Part shown: in pieces, positions 46,901-59,000 of the stretch
Layout: every line of letters begins with the position of its first letter
Position numbering within the stretch: position 1 is the first letter of the stretch
Assembly: GCF_040115645.1 (NCBI RefSeq)
Contig: NC_089545.1
Location: forward strand, 4,464,001 to 4,528,000
DNA: 64,000 nt
Direction of reading: 5' to 3'
DNA from: Euwallacea fornicatus
Lineage: Eukaryota; Arthropoda; Insecta; Coleoptera; Curculionidae
Position numbers and translations under genes: made by a program
The notes under the pieces: generated by a model
The model's input: only the letters and a program-made list of their open reading frames with translations
What the model was told of the DNA's origin: nothing
Databases searched by the model: none

Positions 46901-47690
46901 CTACCTTTTATGGTTGTAAAGTTAGCAGTGCTAATAAATCGAATTTGCAACGTTCTGCTTACGCAGGTGGTGACGCATGTAATCTGAAGTAAATGGGCCT
47001 CGGCCATAATACTCATCATCTGAGCATATCCATTGGCTTGCTGAGGCGAATATGCTTAAAATATGGTTGTATATGGGGAGAATCTTCATGAAGATCCCCG
47101 CTGATATTGTCCTTGTTGGCCAATAAATCATGTCTCCATCGGAAAACTACATATTTATTAACTTGTTATTACGGTTTATCAATCAGAGGATTAAGCACTT
47201 TTAATATCTGCAAATTAATTTTGTTTTAGGAAAATGCAAGTTATTCCATCAAGACATAATGAATGTTTGAAAATCCCAAAGACAAATATCTACAGCAGCT
47301 GAAAATAAAGCCTGCCTTAACGTTAAATGTCTTTGTCAGTATAATTGCCTTTGATTCAACAAACTGAGATAAAATCTGGAGCTGATCAAAGGGTTACGTA
47401 ACAGAAATTTCATTTCGTGAAAAGCGAATTCATTTTCGCCGATTTCCGGATTTAAAGTAATCTCCAAGAGAAAAATTACAATACGTTTCCCAGCTGACAT
47501 ATTGTATGTCGGTTGGTACTCGAGCACATTTCAGATAAATCAATGCGCCACACTGAAACACATGCAGCTATAAATTAAGTGGATTTATTGGCCTAAATTG
47601 TCGGGATTCGAAAGTACCTCCGTCATATTATTTGTTATAGGTTTTTTCACTTTTAGTTTTCCAGTTTCAATTTTTCAATATTTCTTTTAG
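43958..47690. other. Intergenic, no gene seen
   Basis: AT-rich. A frame at 44616-44852 has a hydrophobic start (CSLWLIILSFAALALAQ) but no supporting exon. Nothing else was recognised. Confidence 0.4.
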
Positions 47691-48020
47691 TATGCACAGA
47701 AGACCGAAAGTTCCGCGTAAATTCGTTAAAAATTGAAAGAAATATTTTTCATGAAAATGCTGGAACGCGTCAAATTTGTTTTTAGTTGTGCATTTTTTGA
47801 CTTTTCCCTATAGGGTTATCTGAAACACAGAGTGTATTCAAATAACTCCGACAATATGGCAGAGGTAAAAAATAAAATTCCGTAATTCTGCATGCGTGTC
47901 TACAACGTCAAAAAATGCGCAACTAGAGAGATTATTTGACGTGTTCTAGCATTATAATGAAAAATATCTATTTCAATTTTCAACGAATTTACGCAAGATT
48001 TTTGGTCCTCTCTGTACATA
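47691..48020. mobile_element. Short mariner-type MITE, copy B
   Basis: About 330 bp with roughly 110-bp inverted arms (left 47691-47801, right 47908-48020), both containing CGTAAATTCGTT and ending in GCATTTTTTGAC. The middle keeps GYLKHRVYSNNSDN followed by MAEVKNKI, the piece of transposase just after the block retained in copy A. The same family as 43293-43955 with a larger deletion. Confidence 0.82.
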
Positions 48021-49854
48021 AATAGTAAGCCCTTGCGAATTCTTAAATAACACCAGTCATATATGTATGTTGTTACTATAAACACAAACATTGACGAAAC
48101 GTGTTCCAAAGTTTATTAAACATTTAGATACGCACTTCCGCTAAAATTTTCTCAAGAAGCTAGCTCATGCTATTATGGCCTAAAGACTTGGTGGTTGTAT
48201 GTCTAAGTTATGTAATTGCATATTACACACCTAAATTGGAAAGTGTTTCATTAATGTCGAGAGATTTGACAGTTTACCAAGACACTTAATATCAAGGTTA
48301 GCTATAATCTTGAGACAGTGTGGAAATTTTCTACCATAGTTTATGTACTGTTTTTTCCATTACTGACTTTAAAAGACACCTTTGATTATTATGTTTAATT
48401 ATTATAGTATAATTATTAAACGACTGTGAAGTACGTTTTCTCGCCGTTGTGGGCAATTGGCGAATAGGTTAATGATGTATGTCATCATCTCCATTGTTGA
48501 TTTACTTATAGTTGTCATGGAAATGAATGTCACACGAAACATCACCGTTGATGTAATGATGCAAGATGTGTGAAGAGGGAACGGAATTATGACCTTTACG
48601 TTGTAGATTTATTAAATTTGTTAGATTATTTACATTTGATGTTTGCATCATAATAATGCACTTTACATCCTTGGCGTAGGATATACTATTATTTACAATC
48701 ATAGCTTTAATCAAAGGGCATTATTATATGTGGCATTTTTGCACCTACAATGGTATACTATTGTGAACATTTCATATAGTTGTAAATAATAATATATTCT
48801 TATTCAAAGGTCTGAAGTACATTATGATTCGAACGTCAATTTCCAATCCTGAAGTGCGGAGCACTGGGAAATCTGCTCTGTGAGGAGCATAAGTAGTTCA
48901 CAAAAAGATTCTTTGGTCCTTTCTCTGGAATTTTCTCACTTTTCTATATAATCTAAAGTATTGTTTAGACATTTTTGCCTTTTATCGTACATTGTACGTT
49001 GTTGAACCAATTGTTCGATTCAAATTTCTTCGCATTTTTGCTCAGGCACAACGCTTTAAACGATTTGTGTAATTTTTCAAATTTGGGATTATTTTTTATT
49101 GGTAAAAACTTTTTTTTCACTATTTTTGGAATCCCTCATAGGTCAGGAAAAGTACGATTAATATATTCGTTTTCCGATTAACTATTTCCATTGCGAAAAC
49201 CGCTTTAAAAAATTTAAGCTGGATTTATAAACTCTATTAATTCGGTAACTCGTACTCCGTGTTGGAGAATTTCTGGTGTTTAGTTGCTCCCCCGGTGTAA
49301 ATCTATATTGATTTTGATTACGTTGTTCCTTGTTGTGGTTGTTGGCTTTTCATTGTTCAGTAAATTGCCGTGGGGAGAATTTAGTCATATCACAACTTAT
49401 CTAGCTTGGGATACAAAAAAAAGAGCGAAGAATGTAAAAAAAGTCATTTTGAGAAAAATCCTAGCTAACCGAAAACAGTGTTTTGTTGTAAGGTTGAAAA
49501 GCAGTGGAGATTTAATGATGTTTCTTGTAATTAATATCGTGTTCCACAATCTATCCTTTTCATTGACGCGAATGGTAGTAAGTAACCGTAAGAAATAAAA
49601 TTTTGTTAATTGGGAGCAACGGCGAAAAACATGAAAATAGTGAACAACTTGTGAACGAAAGTCTAAACAGATGTGTGCTATTTCATATGTTTATTTACCG
49701 TATAGTGGTAACGAATAACGAGCAAGGGGAGTAACAGAGTTCATAAATTGGGCTTAAGCCACGTAATAATAGAGACCAAATTCTGATTTTCTCAAAATTT
49801 AATTAACCATTTATTATATTCGGAGTCATAATTACGATTTATGTATACATATAT
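48021..49854. other. Intergenic, no gene seen
   Basis: No recognised gene or element. The open frame at 49284-49598 has no start context or family features. Confidence 0.4.
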
Positions 49855-50607
49855 ACAAGATGTGGGGACTTTCATAATGGATGATAAAAAATGAAATATA
49901 ATTTAAGATAAAAACTTCATATAAAGGCAATTGCTTCCATTTTGATTTACAGGGTGTTGAATTTCCATGTTTTTTTCGATTTCCATTAATTTCTCTGTTA
50001 TTAGGAAGGATAATTAACTCAAAATTGGTAGTAATAATCATTTTAGCATTACAAACAATCTGAAATGACAATTATTTAAAATGCACTATAAGGTGTTACT
50101 TTTTTCGTGGTTGCTCTCAATATTTTCCATCAGAACTTTTTTATGACATTTTTTGATTTTATTCATTAACTTCATTAAATCCAACGTCTTTTATGAACTA
50201 TTTGGCATCTTAAATTTTTTTATTAGGAACAATAGTTTAAAAGATATTTGCAAAATTTAATACTATTAATTTCTATTATAATCAAAGTAATTGCAGAAAA
50301 TGTCCCCTCCTGTCAAAGTAAAAGATTCTACCCTTCTTCTCATGAACAGCTGGGTTTTATGAAAAATTCCAGGTGTATTTTTAATAGTGTGACAAGCATT
50401 TAAAATCTTTTACAATTTTATTGCCTTGTCATTTTATCATATCCCTATATCAGTCGGGGCAAACATGGCTAACTATTTTTGCAAATATCTTTTGAATTAT
50501 TGTTTCTAATTAAAAAACCGAAGAGGTAAAAAAGTGAATAAAAGTCTAAAAATGTCATAAGAAAAACTTTCATGTAAAATATTGAGAGCGACCACGAAAA
50601 AAAAACA
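49855..50607. mobile_element. Foldback element, copy D
   Basis: Related to 19257-20051. It shares ATTGGTAGTAATAATCATTT and the TTTTTCGTGGT block, and has the complementary arm around 50500-50600 (ATTGAGAGCGACCACGAAAA). The left end (ACAAGATGTGGGGACTTTCA) is degraded and the right outer end is missing. Non-coding. Confidence 0.65.
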
Positions 50608-53600
50608 TGGAGTTATAATAAAATATTAAATGAATATATATATATATATTTAAACTTTTAAACCTGGGGAATTACGTGAATCTTTCACATTCTGATATAA
50701 GTCGCAAAATGTCTTTTAGACAATTAAATAATAACCCATCAATATTTTTTGCACTTTTAACTTTCTAACGATTGGAACGTTGCGATGAAGGTAATCATTA
50801 AGACTCAAAAATGATGTATACAACAATATTTATTACTAATAAATATCACAGATATTTTATCCTAATAATTGTAGCATTTTTCTATGTACAAACTACAACA
50901 ACCATTTAATTGTTACTTATTTTATATGGGGCTACATTTTTGTATAACAGTTTTATATACAAAATATCCCTGTGTATCGGAAAGTTAAAAATAAAGCAGC
51001 CCTTTGGCGATTGGGGCACAATTCTTAAGGGAATTTGTGTGACACCGAATTGAAAGAACGTCAACTAATGCTTCATAGACACAAAATTGGGGCTCACTAT
51101 AATTGTATATGGAAACAACAGCTGTTCCGTGAAAGCTTATTTTTGTTGACATTTTTCATTTGAAATTCCCAAGATTTTTGTCATCCGAAAGGGAAGATAC
51201 AATCGTTTTCATATAGGTACTGCAACAATGGGAAAAGTTCTTTGCATAAACTCTGCGTGTTAAAACTTTTAGATTAGGAGCCAACTTAAAAATATAATAA
51301 TTAATCATTCTATAACGTCTATTTCCTTTTCAACTTTTGGAACTGATTTGTCTGCACTTAATATTTTTATTATTTTTTTCGAAAGGGTAGTAACTCCCTC
51401 CGCTTTTTATGAATAAATAAAAAGTGGCTTATACAATTTAATATGTTTAGTCGACATATAAGGGTTAAAAAACATGCCTCCGAAGTTTGACAATAAAAAC
51501 CAATTATGTTTTTATTAAATATTCTCTATAGGATTTTGTCTTAATCTGTTTATTAAATTGAACACTAGGTATATTCCTTTCTCATATTACAATACACAAG
51601 GTTCTTGAATTTGGTCTTTAATAGAATATTCTTAGAAAATGGCGCCCAATTGTTCCTCTTGCGATTCTGTTATTACACATGTAGTCGTCTTTTTATGTCA
51701 CTTGTGCATCTCTCCCGAAACTGGTCTAAACCCCCGATTTCAGACTGAGCTTGGCAACTATTCATTATTATTTATTATTTAAACAATTTCAGTAGCATTT
51801 TCCGTCGAAAATAGCAATCGTAAAGTATAGTGTATAACACATTCTAATAACCATCAACATTTATTATAATTAATTCTGTATAAAAACTTTATTTTTTAAT
51901 TTTTTTCTGTAGCATTTTGATTACATTCTATGATACTCATATTTACATGGTTTGACATAATCCGTGCATTCGTGTTGCACAACGGCGTAAAACATTTCTA
52001 CGTACAACAATCTAAATTGATCTTTTTCTTAAAAAATAATCAAACCCAAACAAAGAAATATTCTCTAAATATTTTTGTAACTTGACGAAAGAAGACAATA
52101 TTCTATTTTAATGAAGAGCGCAAATAATCCCTATAGGACCACGCTGCGCGAAAGGGCCTAAAAGCGACGATACCGATCGGCATCATGTCTCACGAATGAT
52201 TTATGGCTGATCAAACAAATCACTCTAGAAATTTAGGGATTAGTGATTTTATTAAAGTTTCAACGAAATTTTAGTTGAATAAGTGAACTAGAGTTTATCG
52301 ATGTCCAAGAGCGCAACGATCAATGTCAGAAGTCACCAGCGTGCATGTGGGCATTAAGATTGGTTACTGAAGCAGGAAAAAATTCTCCCAATATCAGTGA
52401 ACAGAAACGATGATCATATGTGATTCCTTCCATGAATCACCATGATTTCTCCTGAAAACATCAAGTTTTCCCGGAACTATCGTGATTCCTTGTGAAATTA
52501 ATATTGAAAGTTCCAGTAATATTGCAAAACCTAACGTAGATTTGGTCGCTCCAACTTTAATCTACATAGACTAAAGTTAACGTGCTAGAAGTGGGGTATA
52601 TAATATTTAAAGGGACGCATCAAACTTAATGGAGGACCTGCCCTTGCCATTTTCAAACCGGTGCGGTATGGATGCAAATGTGAGGGAGCGGAACCATCGA
52701 CGATGAAGGCTTGCAAAGAACCCACGGAGATTGTCGAGAGTTGGAAACGGAAGTGACGAAATTAATTAAAAGAGCAGTTGCAACGTGCCACTAAATTTAT
52801 CACTGTTGCTTTGGCATTTTTAACATCAAAAGAGACGCCGACTCGCTGATTTCGTGGGAATTAAAATTAATGCCTTACCGTTACACCAATCCGAAAATGC
52901 TGTAATAAACATTAGTTATTGATGAGTCATCCAAACCAACTGTGATCTCCTCTAATGATTGTTATTGTCTGTCACTCTATGTCATATGCCATAACCGTAT
53001 ATGTCATGTGTCAGAAGATGGTTTGATTTGGTAGAGTATCAAAGAAAGGAAAATTAATGGCGGGCCAGTACCCTTTGCGAACTCTCATTTGAAAACAGAA
53101 AGTTGTTATACGCCGATTAGCCAGTCTTGTTCCAATTTCCCACACTGAAGCAATTTTCCTTTCTATTTGAGATACTTTGTTTATATCAAGTGACGTATTT
53201 GATATTTCAAGTAAACGCTTTGCATCAAAATTTAATTTCATATCTTTTACGTTTTTTGCGAGAAATATGACGGGCAAAAGAATTATTTCAGTTGTGCTAC
53301 GTTACATATTACAGAAAGTGACTTTTAATACCCGAAAAAATTGCGAGAGAAATATTTAATATTTGTCTATAGTGTTGAGTAAATAAAGCTGGATCGCAGA
53401 ATGATGTCATCAAATGTCTTGACGAAGTTCTAAAAATCATAAAGAGTGCAGTTTATTTAGTATATATCTCGAATAACTCTTACGCTTAAGGGGAATGGAC
53501 AGAATTTATCAAAGTAGTCGAAATTAAGCGCCATTTTTTTCCCTTTTTGAATTTTAATTTAAATCTTAATATGTTTTACATTATCATCTATGTTTAAAAT

Positions 53601-56026
53601 CAAAAGCGCTTTGCCACTTTTGCATTATTGCATGCATTTTCGTTAGCAAGCGGCAAGAATGCATTTTCAGCTCTTGACACAGATAATCCTGTTACTTTAA
53701 ACAGGAAAAAAGGAAAATTGCCCCATTTACAGTGAACTGGCCATGACTCTTCTTCAGTCCCAGAGAAAACTTTTATGTTTGAACCCACTAAAGCCCCTAA
53801 CAGTTTAAGTAACAGTTTTGTAAATCAACCTGTATATTATCACAATGTGTCTTCAAATAAAAAAAAGTGTTGTCTTGCGATTGCCGAAGAAATAACAACT
53901 TTTTGGCTAGCTTTTACGTCGTTAAACTCATTTTTCCAGGTAGATCCAGATTTGGTTCATATATGCGGCCCGGAATGTTCGTTACCTCGCACCCAAGGTA
54001 AATAATAGGCCGGAAAATATTCCCATATAGCTGGCCGTTCCCGTATAGATATATCAAATTTGCACATTTGCGATGAATGTTGAAGAGCAAAAAAAAGAAA
54101 TATGTGTATATAGTCAGAATATCATATTTCCGGCCTCCGATCCTTTGAGAAACTTACGTCGTTGGCCGGGAATATGTTACTGGAGTTGGGTACACAATAA
54201 ACACGATAAAAACGCTTTTCTTCGCTGCTATGCAGTGATGTTCATAAGGCAGACTCGTCTTATGCCCCGCTCTAACTCTCGAACCGCACGCTACAAGCAC
54301 CCAATGATCATTTTAATTTGTTTAATTAGAGAACTTTGTGCAGGGAAAGGGCAGCTCAATAAATTTAGAATTATAACGGGGTCCATTTTAAAATTATTAT
54401 TCAAATGAAGCACCCTGTGTTTTATGCAAGATTTCATTGACCCCCCTCCAAAAGTTGATACCTGCCTACTGCAATATACCACGCTGTTTTAAAATTAGCA
54501 TGAGAAAAGAGAACTTAGAGAGAATGGCATTGTATAGATAATGTCACTTATTATTTTAACGGAACTCAACCAGTGCGTATGCTTGAAATTTTGTAAATTC
54601 ATATTTTCCTTCTTCCCTCAAACTACAACATAGCGTATATTCGTTACGTATCTATGGAACATCTAAAAGCAGTCCCAAGTATTTGTACAAAATTCCTCAA
54701 AAGCGTTGCTTACAAATTAGAGGTGAAAATTGGACTGCGAATAACCCACTAAAGCACTCCGAGAATGGCACTTCGGAACAAAAAATAACAAAGCAAAACG
54801 TACGGCAGCTTTGTTTGCTCTGAAGCTTTCTTGACCCCATTTAGGCCTCTCACTGAAAAGGAGAAGATAAAGATATAATAACTAATTATTTGGATACAAC
54901 CAACAAAAATTATGGTGCAAAGCTGACTTATAATTATTACCTTGCCGAGTTTTTATATTGGGGTTTATTATATTCGGGGAAACCCTGTGTCGTTGAACGG
55001 ATAAAAAGAAAGAACTGGGGCTGGCATTTGATTAGTCAGAGCCCTGTACTCGAACGGAGGAGGTGTTAACTAAATTTGCTTTTTTTATGCAGCTACAAAA
55101 TAACTTTTACTACAAAAACGGGAATTTCTTCTAATAATAATTCTGATACCATTTGATTATGTATTAACGAAATAAAAGTTCAAAGCGCAAACCTCATCAG
55201 TTCTCTCGGAAATCAAAATTTAGAAAAAGAATTCACAAGTTTTTCGTCTATAGATGATTTATGTCCAGAAGAGTCCCTTCGACGATAATTTCAAACTATG
55301 ACAACTTTCACGATAATAAGATAAATTACAGTTGTTGAGTATGCAATACAAAAGGGTCAATACAGAGAGATCAGTCCATCCAGCGCCATTTACGTGTTCA
55401 AACAAAACTAACAGCAATTTCAGAGACACCTCTCGTCATTCTCAAAATCAACACTTTCGTGGTAAACTAAATAGGACTAATGCACTTGATTGATACAATT
55501 TCTGTGATTCTGTATTACTATGCGAAGCCCAGTTCCCAAATCAATCGGCTCGGACAATTCCAATTCAAGATTGTCAATTGCACTTCAGGAAATTAATTTT
55601 CGCTTGAACTAGATACTGTTTAGATCAAAGGGAAATTGGAAACTGTTTAATACATTATTCGTTGCGTTTTTAGTGTAATGGGATTTTTAAATCAAGTGTT
55701 GTCCCAAACAACACTTGCATTCTTAAAAATGGGGCCGAAATTACTAAACTGAACTAAATCAAGAGACGCGTTGTAATCGTTGAACAACTGCGTGAATGTG
55801 AACGGACAGATCAGATTAATCACGTCATTTTTCAGTGCCTCAAGAAGACCCGAAACCGCTAAGTGTATAGAAGGGGCTTTGCAAGTGAACCAATTAGGGT
55901 AGAAGACATCGTGGGTAAACCATTGAGAAGGTGGAGATATTTTGGTCAAATGCGTCAAGGGAAATACCCTTAAATTGTAAATTTGGGAAGATCGAGAAGC
56001 GACTTTTTGTAAAGCTCTTAAGCGAC
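50608..56026. other. Long gene-poor region downstream of the beat-like gene
   Basis: AT-rich for about 5.4 kb. A short TA run at 50637-50649 and a less AT-rich block at 52600-52760 are the only compositional features. Open frames at 53600-54400 overlap on both strands without family resemblance. Confidence 0.4.
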
Positions 56027-59000
56027 TTAGGAACGCCACACCGATGAGCCCTTCTCGAAATTAGAGACTTGTGACGGTGATGAAACAAGAAGAAGAAAAG
56101 AAACATCTGAAGAAGCTGCGTTCTTAAATGGTTGAGGTTTCGCATCAAAACTACTTTTTGAAATTAATTGATACCTCTTTGCGGAACTGGATCTTTGGCA
56201 CTCGCCAACTCTAAAGCCACTTCATCGTCGTAAACCCCAGGAATGACTGCCACACATCCCAACACCAACCGGCCATTATCGAAATGAATTTCCCCTAATG
56301 TCAGTTCCAGTATTAAGTCACTCCAAGCCCGCTCTAATAACCTTCTGAACGGATAAGGGTTGTTCAATGCTACCTGCAACAAATACAAATATTTCAGGGG
56401 TAATTTGACTCTTTTCTCCCTCGTCCTTTTCGTCACGTAAATATGTAGGCAGAATTTCGGAGGACAAATGATTTATTATAATAATACTCACCGTCCTGTT
56501 ATTCAGTATAAATTTGAGTGTAACGGGTGGTCTGGATGGAGGACATGAGCAGTTTGCTCGTAAAACGTCTCCCACGTCTAAAACTTCTCGTCCAACACTT
56601 ATTTTGGGCGAAGATTCTGGCAACTCTGAAACAAATTTTTTGTGAGTCCACTGTAAACTACAATTCTCAACGGGGCATTAAAAACTTGTGCAATGTAAAA
56701 TTAAGTAAATGTAAATACAACTTTTAGTTAGATTTCTATCCCTGATGGCGATATAAATTCGGAGTAAAACAATCTAAATAAATATTTCATCAAGACTATT
56801 AGTACCGCTAATTTGGAAATGCGTTTCCATTATTAATGTTTAGTTTGAGTTCAGTTGACTATTATTTACACAACAACTCGATTTTAATTTGCCTGATATG
56901 CCAGTGGAAATTTAACATAATATTCACGTGAATAATTTGTGGAAATTCCTTTTGGGGATGTTAGTGCATATATGTATGGAAACCCCACACAGCTCACGAT
57001 TTGATTATGTTTTTGGTTTATTGTGGGATTAATCTGCTATCTGCAAGCGATCTAGCACTATGTCGTTATGTTGAGTGATAAAGACTGTTCACGTGATTAT
57101 AATCCTGATGGTCCTTTCATTTTTAAGTTTGGAATTTTCCCCGCCTAACTTACTTTCCCTTAATTTGGAATTATAACGTCAATATACAGGGTGTAATGAA
57201 TCATCATACAGATTTTTCAGGGGGCGGTTGTATCGGATAAAAAAGGCGAAAATGCTGATATACATATGGCCAAAACCGCACCATTGTCAATATACAGAGT
57301 GACAAAGTGCGATTTTTTCCCCTATTCTTTCGTATGCCTAAAGTTACCGTTATGAAATTTCGTATCACTAAGTTTTTTTAAGAGCGTCTACAAGAAAATA
57401 TCAAAATCGTTGATCTTCATGCGCAGAATCTTGTGTTTTCCTGGTTTACGTGCTCTTTTTTCCTTCTTAACTTTTTGATCTCTCTCATTATTCTCGTATC
57501 TTTCACTATTTGCGAAAAGCTGACGTAAATAGCTATGGATGCATATCAAAGAAAGTGCAAAGAAATCAAGAGAAAATCTGAAGCATTTCTCGATAATGAA
57601 TCATATGTATTAAATTATATGAAGTATTATTAGTGTATAGTAAGTATACATGAATTAAATGAATCAGAATATAAACAAAACTTTTTTTTGACCATGAGTA
57701 TATTACCATTTTCTTTTCATTTTACCGAATACCATCGCCCTCTGAAATATATGCATGATGAACTGTTGCACCCTGTATTATAAAGTACCTTTTTGGCTAG
57801 TATGGACACGAGAGCTTTAGTGAGTGCAAGCAAAAGACAATTAGACGATGAATAAGTGCGAGAGAGACAGACTACCATTTCCCCTGCCATTGTCGATGAT
57901 CCGCTATGATCGTTGGCCCGAAAGCAGTACACCTTAAACTGAGGAGGAGTGTATTCTATGGAATTTTGGAGGAAGCAAATTACGCAATTACATGCAAATT
58001 GCAATGCGTCAAAACCACTTCCATGATAAATTTTTAATTTAAATTTATCTCTACAAATACCACAGTAAAAATGGTATTTTTAGAACGTATAAATTGAAAA
58101 ACAAGCCCTTTTTGTCCTCGAATTAAGACCTATTGCTTGCGAGTGCAAGAAGGTAGTCTGTCTCTCTCGCTCTTATCAATTGCCTAATTGACTTTTGCCT
58201 GCGCTCACTAAAACTCCCTGTGCATAGCAGGGAAAGTGGTAATGTATAGAAATACTTTCAACATAAGTAAAAACTGTGTATTACGACGATCACTGTTCGC
58301 TCTTCATCAATTTTACAAATCATTAAACGTACCTAATCATTCATCAAATTTCCTTTTAATTAACACTTTATCTCCCGAAACATGAAAAATATCGTTTAAA
58401 AAATTTAATAAATCTTATCTTTATATTCATCCCCAACATAAGAGTTTTGTCAAAAAGGTCCGATTATCAAGGGCGCAATGAGCACCCGAAATTGTCCAGA
58501 AAGTAAAGAACGTCAGATTGAAAAGAAATGTTATTCTTCTGCCTTACAGCCAATTTAAAGGTAAATGTTATTTTATCTTATGGCTGGCAGTGGGCCATAA
58601 ATATTGGGGTCGGAAAGATAATAATTCTGGCAAGAAAAACAGCGAAATTAAGTGGGTACGAGGAAACAAAAGCTATTATATCTGAGGCGGTTGATAAGGG
58701 AGAATTTTACCCAAGTTTAATAGTTAGCTATTCTTTATAGGAACAACTCAAAAGTTAAGGACTTAGTCAAAACCTAAAATTCAATAGAGTATCGGAACAA
58801 TTGTCAGCAATTGCCCATATATTATAGCGAACTACATTCGCGTAGAAGCCTGAATAGAGCGTTTTCCCTCAATTAGCCCAAATTAAGCCCCAATCTTACT
58901 TCGGATGGCACTATAAAGCCCGCAGGTTTAGTAACATTGTCTCATCCCTGTACCCTTAGCGAGTACTCATAGGTGAAACTTAATCGGAAATTATGTAAAT

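Noticed and set aside
49284..49598. 104-codon plus-strand frame with a hydrophobic N-terminus
   Set aside because: No ATG at its start, no family resemblance, and no flanking exons in phase.
53600..54408. Cluster of 60-110 codon frames on both strands
   Set aside because: Overlapping frames in both directions, with no conserved motif or consistent splicing.
58528..58740. 70-codon plus-strand frame (ARKTAKLSGYEETKAI) in the beat-like intron, which looks somewhat protein-like
   Set aside because: No recognised family, repeat partner or splice context. Kept only as a note.
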